Notes: generated by a model from the sequence alone, not told the origin. 64,000 nt of DNA from Nomia melanderi (GCF_051020985.1 NC_134999.1:930001-994000); one strand, 5' to 3'; positions 27,345 through 41,573 are shown, counted from the first letter of the stretch. Translations and numbers: made by a program.

Positions 27345-30300
27345 ACTTTAAAATGACCAAATTTGTATATTTCACATGAAATATTTTCTATTTGCGAGTA
27401 CATCCACAATTTTAAGTGTATTATGTTCTTAACTAGCACCTGTTTTCGTATTTATTACCATGTGACGTTACTAAATTTTTATACATTCAGTCAAGTATAT
27501 CGCTATAATTTCTATTGTTACAATTTGTAGCAAATATTTTTTATGCGGATATCTTCAGTAGAGTTTAATAAATGTTTTCATACAAAATTCATGGTGACCC
27601 CGCATGACCCAGGTATACATAATATTACACAATACAAACGTATGTACTTAATATGAAAAAAGACGGGATAAAATTGAAGCTCACTAAAGGATAGTTTTTA
27701 AAGGGTTATAATAAGTCTATTTCTTTAAAATTACACTTACTTATAGACAAAAGAATGCTTTTTTATAGTACATACTTAGATTTAAGATAATTCTTATCCA
27801 TAATCAGAATATAGTTGGATGACTTACTGAAAATTTTAAGCACATCACCAGTTATAATATACATTTAAGAGTATGTGCTACTAATTTCATGTTTTTTCGC
27901 TTGAAAACCTTGAAACCTGTTTAGGTTGAAAATTTGAATTTAGTCTAGATTTTTACGATTCTGGGCTACTGTGACATGCCTATGTTACCTATAATACCTA
28001 CAAATTCTGTTCATTTTCTTAAAGATTCGTATACAGATATTGGACAGTGGCACGTAATACATGTTAATAAAAATAAATTTTAAATGTTTTCGAAGTATTT
28101 CTTTTCTTGATTTGACACATATCACACGTTAATTGGTAAAACTTTTCATTCTTGTTACTTGTTCAAAGATTTCGATATTAACGAGTAACGACAGTACTAC
28201 GCGCAAAAATAATACAGAAGGAGCAACGAAAGGTTGACAAGCACAACAGAACAGATGCTCACATTTCAAGTTCGGTGGTACGAAATATAATGCGTTAATT
28301 TTTAGAATTCAAAACCATCTGAACAGATGTGTAAGTCATTGAATTTCATGATGTTTACAGTTTTATTTTTTTACCTTGAAAACCTCTATTACTGACAACC
28401 CGGAAGCCTTTGTGACGTAATATTTGCACTTTATACAGAGATAAGTTTATAAAAATTTTCAATTATTATGTACCTAATACAGCATAATGTAATTATTTGT
28501 AGTAAGTAAATTGACATTTATTAAATTATATACATATGTAAAGAACAATTTTTTTCACTACGTAGTGTCCCTAAATAGAATATCGTTTGGTGGTAAAATG
28601 GAAAAGAAATTGTACATATTATGGCACTGTGCGTTGAATATTGCCGCATACAGAACTCTTGCTAACGTTTTCGCTATTTACAGTTACTGCCTCTCATTTT
28701 TCTTTCTTCTGCTGCTCAATAGAAACTGATAAAGATAAAGTGAATGAGCCTTTTACCGGCTGTATAAACATGCAATTGTTTTACAATAAGCTTTGTTTAC
28801 TGAGGCATATAAATGCTTGTATTGAATATTACTTATTGTCAATGTTACGATAATGTTTCCACTTTCTTAATATAATACAATTTATAGTTTAAAGTACATA
28901 ACTATTTCTAACCAATTTAAAATAACAATTATATTCCAAAGGTCCATTATATTCCGTATTGACTTTCCGATATTTAGTTAATAGTTGAATTTTTTCTGTT
29001 AATTAGTGCTTGATATAATAAACCTGGTCATAAAGTTTTTCATACAAAAAATGAATAAACTTTTGTCGTAAAGTAAACGAATTCGGAGATATTTATTCTT
29101 GAACCTACTTTAATTTTGTTATCCTAATTGCATGTATTACCGAATATAACAACCAACTAGTGACGTTTACTTATAGGTTTCAGTAAGATGAAAAATTGAT
29201 TGGTGGAACGTAACCGCGAATAGGGAAATTTACCTTAACTCTGAAGGTTCCATGACATAAAAATTTCTGAAATTTTGCCTCTGTATGGATAAATACAGAG
29301 TATTCGATGATCTGTAACATGGTGCCAGACACTTCGTTTCGATGGAATTCCTGTACGATGTTAGTTGTCTCGCGTAAGTTTAGCACCTACGACATATTTG
29401 ACGAATCCATATTCGAAAAGTGAGAAAGAAAGTGAGAGAGTTTCAGCCAACGATAAGGCTTACTGGAGGAATAAATTTCTCTGTGAACTTGAAATCAGAA
29501 TTTCTTAGTAGGTAATAAGAAGTCTATTGGTTAAAACGATAAACTGTATAAACTCTATCCTCGTTCTCTCTTTAGCTGCATCTATCTGGTCAAATAATAT
29601 GAAGATTCATGAGAAAGAGGAATCCTTGTCCGATTACACGACATTTTTGAAATGATGCAGCGTACGGAGGAAGCGACGAATTTCTAGACATTAAGGGATT
29701 AACGTAATTCTAAACTTTCTCTTCTTCGCGCTATGCAAATATTCGAAGCATGAAGGTATTCCTTCATTCGAATGGATGTGGATCGAGGAAAAAGTCAGAC
29801 GAGCCAAATCCTTTAAATAAGTAAAATAAGCCGTAATCTTATCGTATGTACAAATTCTAGAATTAAGATAAAATACAGGAAACGAGAATGGTTTGAGTGA
29901 ATGACGATTATCTTTATCATTGTTATAATTGAAGCTCTTGCATACATTATTGCAATACGTTTACCAATAATTACTGCAACTACTATGAATAGGAAATTAT
30001 TAAGCTTTCTTACGCCGTTTCTCTATTGTACCACTTATATACACCTGAGTGCACGACTTTTCGAGAATAAATCTTTATGAAACGCTCCAGTCTTTGTGAC
30101 TTGATTATTTCATCTAAATTCTGTGTAAAATCCCTATACGCAAATAAGTATATTATAGTAACGCGTGGCAGACTATCTTGAGATCGAGTACGCGTTTCCT
30201 TAATTTTAAACGAACTTTCAAGATAATACTTATTTTTTTTATAGACTAATTGTAAGTTCATCATACATAAAAATGAAATGCTTATGAAACTGTTTAAATT

Positions 30301-31742
30301 CAGGAGCCTCTTGTCTTATTATTGTAATTATATAATGATGTAATGATCTCCTTCGCGTGAAGTGGAGCATCGCAATTATAAAAATAGTATGTGTTTTTAA
30401 TAAATAAATACAACGGATGAACAATGATAATAAATCATATCTTACATGCTGCATAAAGATTATTAAATGATGTTTTCAATATTTATGTTTATCTTATTAC
30501 TACATTTGTGTAAGTGTAAAAACATTCAAGTACTCATTTCGACTGGAAATATGACCAATAGTCGCAATTATTTCTTGGAATAAGCTTCATTCAGAATCTT
30601 GGATTCTATTCTGCTGTACATATATTCTCCATTCTATCACAAACAAATAATTAGAACATTTGCAACGAAGTATGGAACTGGTGTCACTGTTTTACCAAAA
30701 ATAGAAACAATAGCGTGATATGATGTGATTAGCAGAATAAGTAAAATCCAGTCACTACAACGCCAAAAAATCTGTTCCTTTTCTATATGTATTCCTATGA
30801 TTTGATTTGTCTGTTGTATTCTTTTTTCTTTCACATGTGTCCAAAAATATTTCTATATATTGCTACATTTATTATAAATAAATTCTCTTATTAATAGTAT
30901 AAACATTCGAACAGATTCAACTTCCCTACAATTGATTTATGATGCATTAAAAATCTCTACCTTTAACAGAGGAACATATTGAAACTACGCATGTGGATTT
31001 TTATAAAATTTACAAAAAATATTTCTATCGCATCATATTTTCTGAAACTTTATCTATATCGGTGTGCTGTTTTAAACTAAAAGTATGTAATATTTAATGC
31101 ACTAATCGATGCAGCTTGTTGTTTCCTATAAAAAGATGTTGAGCTATTTATGTCTAGAAGTTTTTAATTTAAAAAATAAATCCTTAAAGTTCATAACTGA
31201 AAAATGTTCTTCAATCGGAATGTAGTGATTATACGATATAAAAATGACTGTACCTATAATAAAGTTCTTAAGTTACACTGGCAATAAATAAATTCAACAA
31301 CATATGCAATATTTACATTGCAGTCCTATGCAAGAAGATACTGCAATCTAAGTATAATTTACTTGCTATTTATTAAATACTATAGATACAATTTTATTTG
31401 TCTTGACTTTATGAAATTTTAACGCAGTCATTAGTTTTACTTAAACGAACCGTAACCATTAAAGAAATGCAACAAATAAAGCTAATGATACATTAATTAA
31501 ACAACATAATGATATTGAGCATTTAATATTATATTTGTAGGAATTTTCTTTACATTTCATGCTTATAAACAACTTTCTTGTAAAAAATTTGTAATCGTAT
31601 TTAATCTCTTTCTTTCAATTTCTAATAAATATGATGTACTAATTTATTGATGGATAAAAAATATTTATTTAGATACTTCACCTATGTTCAACATCTCTTG
31701 AAATATTTCTCAAAGTGTATGTCGTATTTCCAACTTACTATA
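27345..31742. other. Gene-free AT-rich stretch
   Basis: No gene supported. Open frames (28511-28853, 29180-29386, 30010-30454, 30637-30834) are AT-driven and lack recognisable motifs. Confidence 0.5.
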
Positions 31743-31746
31743 CGAG

Positions 31747-31962
31747 TCGCTCAGAAGCCAATGCAGTTAAGTCCATTTTCTGATATTTTCTGATTTTTAA
31801 AGGATTTACTAGTTTTTTCCTTTTTTTTTAGTCAGAAAGCCCTTGTTTGTACATCTCCTGAGTATGTTGTATAATTATTATGCATGAAAAAACATTAAGT
31901 ATTTATTTATTCAATTTTTGTTTTCTGGACTTAACATGCTATTGGCTTCTGAACAACTCATA
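31747..31962. mobile_element. Small MITE with 20-bp inverted ends
   Basis: Left end GAGTCGCTCAGAAGCCAAT followed by GCAGTTAAGTCC; right end, read on the - strand, GAGTTGTTCAGAAGCCAATAG then CATGTTAAGTCC. The interior is T-rich and non-coding. The target duplication is unclear. Confidence 0.6.
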
Positions 31963-34900
31963 TTGTAACAAACTTTCACGAAAATTTGAAATTGTTGCAT
32001 CGATATTACTGTACCTTTAATTGTAGAAAGATTATCATTTAAACGGTTTTTTAAAATCAGAATGAGCAGCATAAAAGTTTGAATTAATTATGTAGTGTAG
32101 AAAAAGAACAACAGAAAGGCAGCATATTTGGAATAGCAGTTTGTTGAAGATGAATAAAAAATTATAGGTAAGGATAGGAGCAAATAACGATGCATTTTCT
32201 TATAGAAAAACTAATAAACTTTTATATTTCAAAGTCTACGTCACAAACAACAGGAAATTAGTGAAATTTTGCATGAATCCAAAAGTGACATAAAGTAGTA
32301 ATTTTGTTACGCTATACGGGTAATTCAGGGTAGCAGTAGTATTTCAATTTATACTGATCCTATAAAATTAAAAATAAGTGAAATAAAATTAAATATAAAC
32401 AAATCAAATTGTCTTTCTATAATCTAATAAAACAGTTAGACATATTATTTAAAATTAAAGACAAAAATCTTATTTACTTAAAATTATTAAAACTTTTGAT
32501 TTATTCATCAGCTTAAAAAGATGCGAGTCTTAGGCCGTTAAAAGAAAAATTTGCTATATTGCTACAAACTGCTTACTACGAACTACTTTCAAGTTACATT
32601 CACAAGTTACACATTTTGTATACTTCAAATGACAACAAAAATAATACGAAACTATTGAAATAATACACAAACAAGTATATTAGATAATTTTATCTTTAAG
32701 CTTTGATATACTTCAAAACATAATTGCAACAATTATAGTTTATAGTCATCTTTTAGATATCTGCTATTCCAAATTAACAACAATATTTGAAATATGTTGT
32801 ATTTTCTCTACTTAATATGTTTGAGGAAATGATGAACAGTGATCATTATCATTCGAAATCATGAATACGTGCTGAAACATTTTATGCAACAATAGAAAAA
32901 CCAAAGTAATGTATTGACTTCAGTATGTAAAATTGACAAGCATGTAAATAAGGTATAAATCTAATATGATAAATATGTACGTTAGAAAGAGAAATATCTA
33001 GCATTAATTAAAACAATGGGAATATTAATCATGGGTAAAAGAACAGAACTATTTCAATTACAAGCGGTACGTGCCTATACGTACTTTAAAATTCAGAATA
33101 CTGAAACGACATGTGTCAACACGTGCTTATAATTAAAAACTGAGTTCTTACCCTGGAGTTATGTTTGCTATAATCCACATTCAAATGAAAGTTCTAAAGT
33201 TAATAATCGCCTCATGCTTTCTTACATTCATCATAACTATCTTAGAATTGAAACTGCTATAAATTTTTATTTATTTACAAATTAAATGTACACGAATTAA
33301 ATAATTTGTTCGTATATGTTGGGACATAACTGAATAATTGAAATATATACTTACTCAAAAGCTTATGGTTTTTAGGTGCTCTTTTGAATCTCTTTAGAAC
33401 GTCGTCAATCATGACTAAATAAAGCATTTAGTATCATTTTCAGCTTTATAATTTCTACAGTGCTTATTTAGCTCATACGAACTATTTGAATATTCTAAGT
33501 TTAGAATGGTCGAAGTAAATTTAAACATTCTATTTCATGTTCTTTACAGTACGCACAGGAGCATTCGCTTATGCAGCGCGATGGTTCATCAATTTCTTTG
33601 GTGAACTCGTTATTCGCAAAATCAATTTTTTCAAGTAAACTACAAGCTTGTTCGTGGTGCGCCGTTACTACTGAGACTCAGCTGAAGATATCACAGGTTC
33701 CAATTTTCTAGACTTGATTCCTTCGTCTTTGAAACCAATAAATATTACAATATTTGAATTATCTATAAAGTATGTAATAAAAATTACACGTCCCTTGTAA
33801 AAACAATTTATTATTGACTTTAATAATTATAATTCTTAAAAAACAAACCAGTGTATTAATAGAATTATTGTTTCTAAGAGTTTTTAATTTCTTGTTCTAC
33901 GGAAAACATAGCCTTTACAAAAATTTCTAATATTCGCCCTTCTTGTCGGCACACATGCAATTAACTCTTTAATTATTGCAATCATCATAATTCGCGAAAT
34001 GATAAGTATGACGATAATAATTTAATAAATCATTATCACGATGCTGGTGTGTTTTTTTAACCGGTTGATCAAAGAAGAAAGATTTTTATAAGAACAATAT
34101 TGTGAAGATCTCCGATTGAATTCGAAAATTTTGATTCAGCAATAAGAAGCTTATGCAGCCCATAAACTTATGTAACTTGGAATTTTTATTATTTCCGCAG
34201 AATAAATTTATCTATTTTTGATGTTTAAGGAATTCCGTTATTTTGTATAACCTACTATTATAAAACATTATAAGTAATATTATTGATTTCGTAATACAAT
34301 TAAGTAAATCCATCCATATCTATATCTACTGAAAATTTAATATTCTAACAAGACAACGTGAAAGTACACATAGCGGAGAATACAAAAAAACTAATAGATT
34401 AGATTAATCCATAAAATCATTTCAATGTTAGTAAATTATTATTTCATTGTATCAAATTTGTTTTTAGTAAAAATAAATTATGTTCCATCTTCATACGAAA
34501 AATCCGCTCAAACATATAGGACAGTGTAATAAAAAATGAAAATTTAGCGATCGTAGAGGATGTTGTGTACAAGTAGAAAAATGTTCAAGATTAAAAACAA
34601 GTGGGTTAAAATTCCCCATAAACATATTAAAAGTTCATGTAAATTAGTTTTGAATCATAGAAATGTTTAAACGATGGAAGTTTTGTAAAACAAAAAAAGA
34701 TAATAATTCTGTATATATTTATAACACTTTTCGAATTAACTTATTTTTTATCACCAAAAGTCGTTAGCCTTTTCCTAAAATATTATACAACCTTATTTAA
34801 ATTAATAACATTCTACCTATATAATAATAATGCCTATATATTATGAGACACTCAGTTTTAGGAATAATTTCTTTTCAATGTAAATTATATTTCAGAATTT

Positions 34901-36930
34901 AAAAAATTATGGTAATAATAAGCGTAATGATGATATTCATGATGCTAGCTGCAAGTATAATCTAGTTGTCAAAAGTAAGTTTGCGTAAAGTGTCTTTAAA
35001 CATTACTATATGAAATATTCGACATGCTCAATGAAGACGTTTTAAACAATTTAATTACAATAAAACTTAGGGAAAATAGAATTAATAAAATTAATTCTAA
35101 TTGTAGTTTTCTCAAGTTTATTTTATAACAGCGGAAGTTTTGGTAAACAGTATTGTTTATTAATGTAATTTTTGTATCCTTTATGTAATATTTAAACGTA
35201 TTTCAATAGAAATCGCTGCTACAGTCGATTTTGCATAGAACACATATCAGATATCGTTTATTATCAAAATACTACTGTCAACTCATATTGTAATTTTGAT
35301 TTCCTACATTATTAGAGCTGATAATCTGTAATTAAACAAGCGATCATGGTGGAGTGCAGGAACGAAGAGCATCGAATCGGATTTTTGCATTAAGAACGTG
35401 CAACAGAAATGCATCCGTCGCTTCTCGTTATTGTCGTGTTATTGTTACAGTGCTCGACATTGTATCTTGAGCAAAAATGCTCGCAACAATAGGCCATTTT
35501 CTCACATACATATCATCATGTTTCATGAGTTTCCTTCGTATATTATCTCTAGACCCCTAATATTTTTATATATGTTTAGGAATTATTTGAAGTAGTTTAT
35601 TTTAAATTAATACCGATATCAATGATATGTGAATAAATATGAAAGTACGAGATGCAACAAATTTTTTAGAGTACGAAAAGAATACGGCAACGCGACCTGG
35701 GTCGCTGAGAGGTCAGTTGAGTGCACGCGTACTTGACGGATTTTCAAATACATTCTCCTCAAAGCCGAAACCTGCCACAGTGGTTTATAATTCTTGATTT
35801 TTGTCTTATTTCGAGCCCTAGAATTTCTCTGACCCGATGTTTACCACCAATTTTGGGTCACTTTTTACAGTTTCAAGAAAGGAAAACAAATAATTTTACT
35901 TTTCTATGTTCATTCATTCGACATTTTCGGCAATGTCTTCAATGTTATTTTAATAAATGAGTTAACTCTTTAATGAATATATCAAATTATGCTGAGGCAT
36001 GACTCAAGTATAACTTAAATTAAATTAATTAATGAAATAGATGAACATTAACTCACAAAATCTTCCATCGATCAGTAAAGACACGGCAACGAAATTGTTG
36101 GAGGTATCTATATGGAAAATGATTGAAAATCTGTTTTATAGCTATTTTCAGGTTATTCCTGAATCCAATAGCTATCCTCAATTTTCATATCTAGTTTTAT
36201 ACCTACAACATTTTTTAATTTTGAGAACTTTATCAGCAATATAGAACTTCAGATGCTTATGAATGTGAAGTAAATCAGTATGGCTTCCCAATACACGTAC
36301 AGATTGTTAAATCAGCTCGAAAATTTCCTACAGGAAAATTGGGAAAAATGCAGAGAGAAAGGTAGCTTTATAAAAATTCATAGAAATTCAATGACAAATC
36401 TTTTGGATAATGGTGGTTCCGATACATCGAACTAGCATACGATAGGAAGACGCAACCAGTTCTCACGGTCGGTTTTACCATTGAATACTGCAACCTCATG
36501 GAACTCTGGTGCATTCGGGCAGCCCGGCTAGAGGGTGAACAGGGTGGATGTAGTGACGTATCGACCGGCGGGGTCACCTGAGGTCACCAAAGTTCATAGC
36601 GTCTCTCGGTTTACGAACTCACTGAAACGATAGCAGCCATTGTGCAATGTTAAACGACGGTTTCGGAAAATCATAATATTTCATGTACTAATGCTACTTG
36701 ACACAGTTAGCACTAGACCACTGTGTATTGAAAATAATAGATATGTACCTTGCAACAATTGTGAATGTATATCTCTTTCAATTTCTAAATTATGTATACG
36801 AAAACAGTAATTTTTTCAGTACTTTTGAACATAAACATCTTCATGGCTTTAATCATTTCAAAAGGATAGTAAAAACCGGTCATTTTATTGTAGTTATACC
36901 AATGTAACTTCTCTGTTTTGACTAATTTTT
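31963..36930. other. Gene-free AT-rich stretch
   Basis: No gene supported. Two weak repeat hints exist. TTTGGAATAGCAG at 32128-32140 is inverted at about 32761-32773 and could bound an element of about 640 bases. At 35720-35820, GTGCACGCGTAC and the following 80 bases are loosely similar to the terminus of the mariner-type element at 44809-46225. A GC-richer patch at 36470-36620 remains unexplained. Confidence 0.4.
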
Positions 36931-37226
36931 GTTATTGGCCGAATCGCGTAACATAGAGATCAAATGAAACAGAATGCGATGAAGTATGATACAGCGATAG
37001 AAAATGAACATGGGCGCCAATGTCTCATTTACATATATTTCACGCTGTCGCATTTTGTTTTGTTTACGCTCTTCGTTTACGTGATTCGACCAATAACGAA
37101 AATAAGTCGAAGCCGAGACAGTCATTGAGGCTATAGCTACTAATCGTCAGTAGGGCATCTTGAGTGGCAGTGTCCTCTTGCCACTGTGATTTTTCAATTT
37201 GTGGATAGTGTGCCAACACTTCTAAA
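36931..37226. mobile_element. Fragment of a family D MITE
   Basis: The inverted arms 36931-36985 and 37040-37102 share TTTTGTTATTGG, CGAATC-CGT and GAATGCGA. The right side (37130-37226) carries GCTATAGCTA, GTCCTCTTGCCACTGTGA and matches the right end of the 26237-26594 copy. The left terminus is missing. Confidence 0.55.
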
Positions 37227-37812
37227 CTGGACAATACCAAAAAATCACTCACACATTGATTATAATAGTTCGTAAATGGAGAGATAACTATTGAAGTGAT
37301 TAACCATGCGTGTATACAGGATTAATAACGAGGACGTGAAACCTCAATTGGAATTGAACCCCTGTTGGAATTGAAAACGCAAGGAAAAGTAGCCAAAATA
37401 AATGCCGTATTACTTGAAGAATTGTATTTCAATATATTTTTATGGAAATATTGTTTACTTAACCTCGAAGCGGCCTAGGATTTACTGTAAAGGATAGATT
37501 AAGAAAATTTTGAAAGAGAGGGAGTGAGGCGTTTCATCCGGAGTCTACCAGTGGACTCATTAGTAAGGCAACCTGGTAGACCCGTGTCTTAGACGCCTGT
37601 CGAGTGCAAGAGATTTAACTAATACTTGTACACAAATTAACGCGGAACTAACTAGGAGCGGGAAAGAACTGTCGTCACAATCTTATATATTTAAGATCAC
37701 TTGAAGCTCACCAATATTTGTTTAAACAGTTCCACGTATGTTTTATTCTGTAATCTCGTAGTTGATATCAAGATGAATTTACTGTGGTCTGTTCTATAAA
37801 AGAAAGAGTCCT

Positions 37813-38163
37813 TCGAGGTACCGTCCAGCTTAGAAGTGTTGGCGGCTCACCATGACGACGAGAAGTCAGGGAGGCAAGGGGGCTCTTCCAATCCCGATGT
37901 TCGGCTACCATCGTCTTCGGCGCATGGTCGCTGCAGCGTACGACAATAACAACGGACAGAAGTGAGAGCAAATGCGACGGAGTGAGACGAAACTGTATTT
38001 TGTTTCCTATCGTTACATCTCACTTCGTCGCATTTAGTCCAGCTTCCGTCCTGTATTATTGCCGCGCGCCAATACCGACCATGCGCCGAAGACGATGGCG
38101 GCCAGAGAACATCCAGGCTGGAAAAATCCGATTGTCAACACTTTTGAGTCGGACGATACATAA
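37813..38163. mobile_element. MITE of family D, variant
   Basis: Inverted ends: ACCGTCCAGCTTAGAAGTGTTGGC against ATCGTCCGACTCAAAAGTGTTGAC. The inner inverted blocks are ATCGTCTTCGGCGCATGGTCG (37910-37930) against CGACCATGCGCCGAAGACGA (38076-38095), and GCAAATGCGACGGAGTGAGA against CATCTCACTTCGTCGCATTT. The short centre TTGTTTCCTATCG separates the halves. Open frames at 37768-37971 and 37982-38182 are the two arms, not genes. Confidence 0.7.
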
Positions 38164-39177
38164 GACCGCGTACAGCCCCTAATACTTCACTGTTATAGAC
38201 GTTCAAACTCATGCAACTATTGGTATTTTGTATTTTCGATGCTTATAACATAACAAATAAAATAAAAACTTTTTTTAATAAATTAAGACCTGTCATTTGA
38301 GCGTTATGTATTAAATATAAATTATAAATTATCAATTATAATGGAATAAATTAAGAAAATGGGGAAAAGAATTACATTTACATAAGACTCGATTCCAGGC
38401 CTACGGGTTATGATTATAGCACGCTATCGCCAAGCTATTCAAGCTTCCAATGATATAATTATTCAGCTAGTAAAATATTGTAAAATGCTAATAGAGTTTT
38501 ACTTACGATTAACTAAAAAACTATTGAGTATCTGCCCTTGTAATGTTATATTTTCATGAATAGGACACCAATATTTATCAGTGCACAAAATTTCAGTAAA
38601 ATCGATGACCCGCAAACCTTGCCCTCTCCTCGTAAGCCATCAAATTTCTGTAAAATAAGACAGTTCACCATGTTCGCAATCTAGTTCTTATACAAACGAT
38701 TTGAACTGCACTCGCTTTAATCCGTGACTTATAACAAAATTTACACTTTTTGCGCGTAAATTGTGTCCGTGTATCATGCAATGTACCGAGATTATGTTGT
38801 AAGAAATTGTTAAATTTGTTCATTTCTCTAGCAGTCGACCTAGGAAATTACCCCCCCCCCCCCCCCCCCGCCATTGATGCCGTGCCATTAATAAGTGTGT
38901 TCTAAGGTACTGTATGGTCTTTGGACTTTTTCTACGTATAGCATTATATCTGTAGGATAGGACTGTGGATCTTTAAAATAAACCTCACATACCATCTGGT
39001 GATTAACAACGTTTATTACGCTTGAAATACGCTGTTCGCTCGTGCACGTGTTTATTTCCCTCGCTCGGCGATATATCGAATGAAAAAAGGGGGAAGGAAG
39101 AAGCTAAACGCTCGACGCGTATAGTATAGGCTTGTAGTGGGCAGATGGCGCAACCATATCTTAACAATACCTTCCAC
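38164..39177. other. Intergenic stretch
   Basis: No gene supported. AT-rich apart from the C-homopolymer listed separately and a CpG-richer patch at 39030-39120. Confidence 0.45.
38851..38869. repeat. C19 homopolymer
   Basis: Nineteen consecutive C residues. The length may be unreliable because homopolymers are error-prone in sequencing. Confidence 0.9.
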
Positions 39178-40018
39178 GGTGTCCTTCATTTCACAAAAAT
39201 CTTTCTCTTTAAATCAATATATCTCAAATAAGTTTTTAATCAAAATAAGATCCATTGCAATTTATACATTTTTCCAACAGACAACCAGCGTTTTAATTTT
39301 TAGGACGATTCCAATCAATAGCGTAAAATTCTGGTGTCCTAGAATTGATGAATTCTTTGAACGCGTTTGCAGCAGCTGCTTGGTTGGTAAACACATTTCC
39401 TTGCGAGTAGTAGTCGAGATGTTTGAGAAAATGGTACATAATCGGTTGGCAACAGGTTCGGGGAATATGGTGGATAAGGTAAAGTTCCGTAATTCAATTC
39501 GTTCAACTTTTGTAGCGTTGATTGTGCAACGTGTAGTTGAGCGTTATCGTGTAGGAGAATTAGGCCTTTTCGATTGACCAATGTCAGATTTAATCGAAAT
39601 TTTTGAACGAACGTTGCACCGAGCGTTCATTTACGATATCTTGTCCAAATGCATCATTGATATTACGAGTCGCTTTCGGAACTTTATGACCCAGTTTATA
39701 CTCATGCAAGAATATTATACGAATTTACTTCCTATGTATTTTGAAATCGATAACGCGAAGTGAGCATAAATTAACAGTAAAAACAAAAGTATACCTATCA
39801 GCATGCAGAGCGATATCTGCACTGTAAAACCATGTTACAAGGTAAACAGAATGAAATGATTTGTTGTTCCCAAACCAAGTATCAAAGTTAGGAAACTGGA
39901 AAACCGATATTAATTTCTTACCAACCTACTAACAATTCATCTGATATATACGTTCATTTTCATGTGAACATCGTGAGGAAAAATGATTAGGTGTTCCCAT
40001 TTAAATGAAACACTCTCT
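39178..40018 (-). pseudogene. Internally deleted mariner transposase (mellifera-like)
   Basis: Read on the - strand, 39735-39602 encodes a mariner helix-turn-helix: HEYKLGHKVPKATRNINDAF then VNERSVQRSFKNF. About 14 bases later the frame resumes at VNRKGLILLHDNAQLHVAQ (39581-39520), which in a full-length mariner (about 345 residues) lies far downstream. The middle of the protein, including the first catalytic Asp, is deleted. The rest runs LNYGTLPYPPYSPNLLPTDY, shifts frame near 39432, then continues FLKHLDYYSQGNVFTNQ, AFKEFINSRTPEFYA and ends CNGSYFD-stop near 39240. The second catalytic Asp (HDNA) remains; the third is Asn (SPN instead of SPD). Degenerate ends (GTGTCCTTCATTT at 39180, GAGTGTTTCATTT read inward from 40015) may be the TIRs. 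The element is inactive. Confidence 0.85.
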
Positions 40019-41034
40019 ATATTCATTCTGCGTTGTATTGTGTATTATATATTGTATATTGTATATATTAATTTTGTATTTTCTTACTTACGTAACTTTT
40101 ATTGTATATATTAATTTGACATTGTTTTACTTGCGTTAATTTTTGTTATATATAGTGATTTCATATTGTACATATTAATTGTGCTATTTTTTATTCGTTA
40201 TTAGTTTTCTTTGTATATATTTATTTTATTTTATAATATAATATTTAATTTTAATTTATATTTTATAATATAAATTATATAGTTTGTTTATCAGTAACAT
40301 AATGAGTTAAAGTGGGCGATTCGTTATTACATACAAAATAGTACACAAAATAACCACAAGATTGTGCTCGGACAATCCGTGGGCTGCCCGCACGAGTAAG
40401 TGACTGGACAGGTGTGCTATAGAATATCCTACGATGTTCCATGCTTTTACACCACAAATCTTTTGTCTTTTCAATGATCTGAGTTACAATAATCGATTCG
40501 ATCGGCCATCGGTGTTATTCGGAATTACAACTAAAAATCTGTGCATTCAGTTTAGAAAACTTAAAGTAACGATAATGAATATTATGGAAAGTAATAATGG
40601 TAGACATCTTAGCATCTGCTTTCTGGATAAACTATTCGAATTGACCGAATCGTTTCTGCCATGTAATTAAATTCATTATTTTTAGGTATACGTATTCATA
40701 TAGATGGTAAACCAAGTCAAATACCTGAACTTCTCTCTGAATTTCCATCCTCAGTGGCCTCCGTTAGCTTCAGTGTTGGTTTCACTTTCGGTGTCTATTT
40801 TGATAGAGTCGTTAACGAGTAAACGTTCATACCTTTTGCCTTTCAAGCACTCGTCATCCTTCTAACAGTGAAAATATAATATCGTCGTTCTCCAAACAAA
40901 GTGCTTTTTTATAATAGGTCAAAATGACTGTTTAACGACTTTTCTTATTATTAGAGCATATTTATAGACGAAGTTCGTTTCAAAAATTGAGCGACATTCA
41001 ACAAGTGATTTGAATTATAATAGAACGTTGCTTA
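40019..41034. other. Intergenic stretch with TAT-rich tract
   Basis: 40030-40285 is a long T/A-rich tract of diverged TTGTATATATTAATTT-like units. It is followed by the family H repeat (listed separately). No gene supported; open frames 40275-40457 and 40434-40670 have no recognisable content. Confidence 0.45.
40300..40405 (-). repeat. Family H repeat copy
   Basis: On the - strand it reads CTTACTCGTGCGGGCAGCCC, ACGGATTGTCCGAGCA, then TTTTGTGTACTATTTTGTATG and ATCGCCCACTT. The same order occurs at 62101-62246 on the + strand. No coding capacity. Confidence 0.6.
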
Positions 41035-41573
41035 CCTTGTCCAACACGATTTTGGATTTGCAATAGCCGCTGGCTAATTCTTCTAGAGTTCTTTGTCCTA
41101 CATACAAATCTGAAAACCATATTGCTCGATTAGTATCAGTTTTTGAAAAACAAGGGTTTTTATAAAAACGAACGGTTTTTTTAAAAAGAAACGGGTCTTA
41201 AGAAAAAAAACTAACAGCGATATGTGGTTCTAATTTGAATATTTTATGCCATTCATACTTAGAAATGATGAACGAAGTTTATAAAAAAGTAGATGCGCAT
41301 ATTTTTACGCACGTATGTTAGATTTTTTTGTAATGTGTGTTGTCCAGGAAGAATTTGTTACACATCTTGGATTCTGCAGGCATTTCTGGAAAGGAAACCA
41401 CCTGCAGAAAATGCGGGAGCAATTTTCCCTTTGGACAAATTAAGAAAATATCCATCAACAGCGTCTTCGTAGAGTGGTTTGTCGCCATGCAATGACAACT
41501 TGTCGGCCTTGACTCTACCATACCGTAACTACGGGGAATCGACGTTTCGAATCCAGTCATTTTTTATATATAG
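41035..41573 (+). repeat. Family A repeat unit, + orientation
   Basis: It aligns along its length with 7131-7739: CAACACGATTTT, GCAATAGCC, TCTGAAAACC, GTAGATGCGCATA, TTGGATTCTGCAG, GGACAAATTAAGAAAAT, then a terminal TCATTTTTTATATATA. Copies differ by many substitutions, so they are old. With 47378-47950 it forms an inverted pair around the transposon island. Confidence 0.75.
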
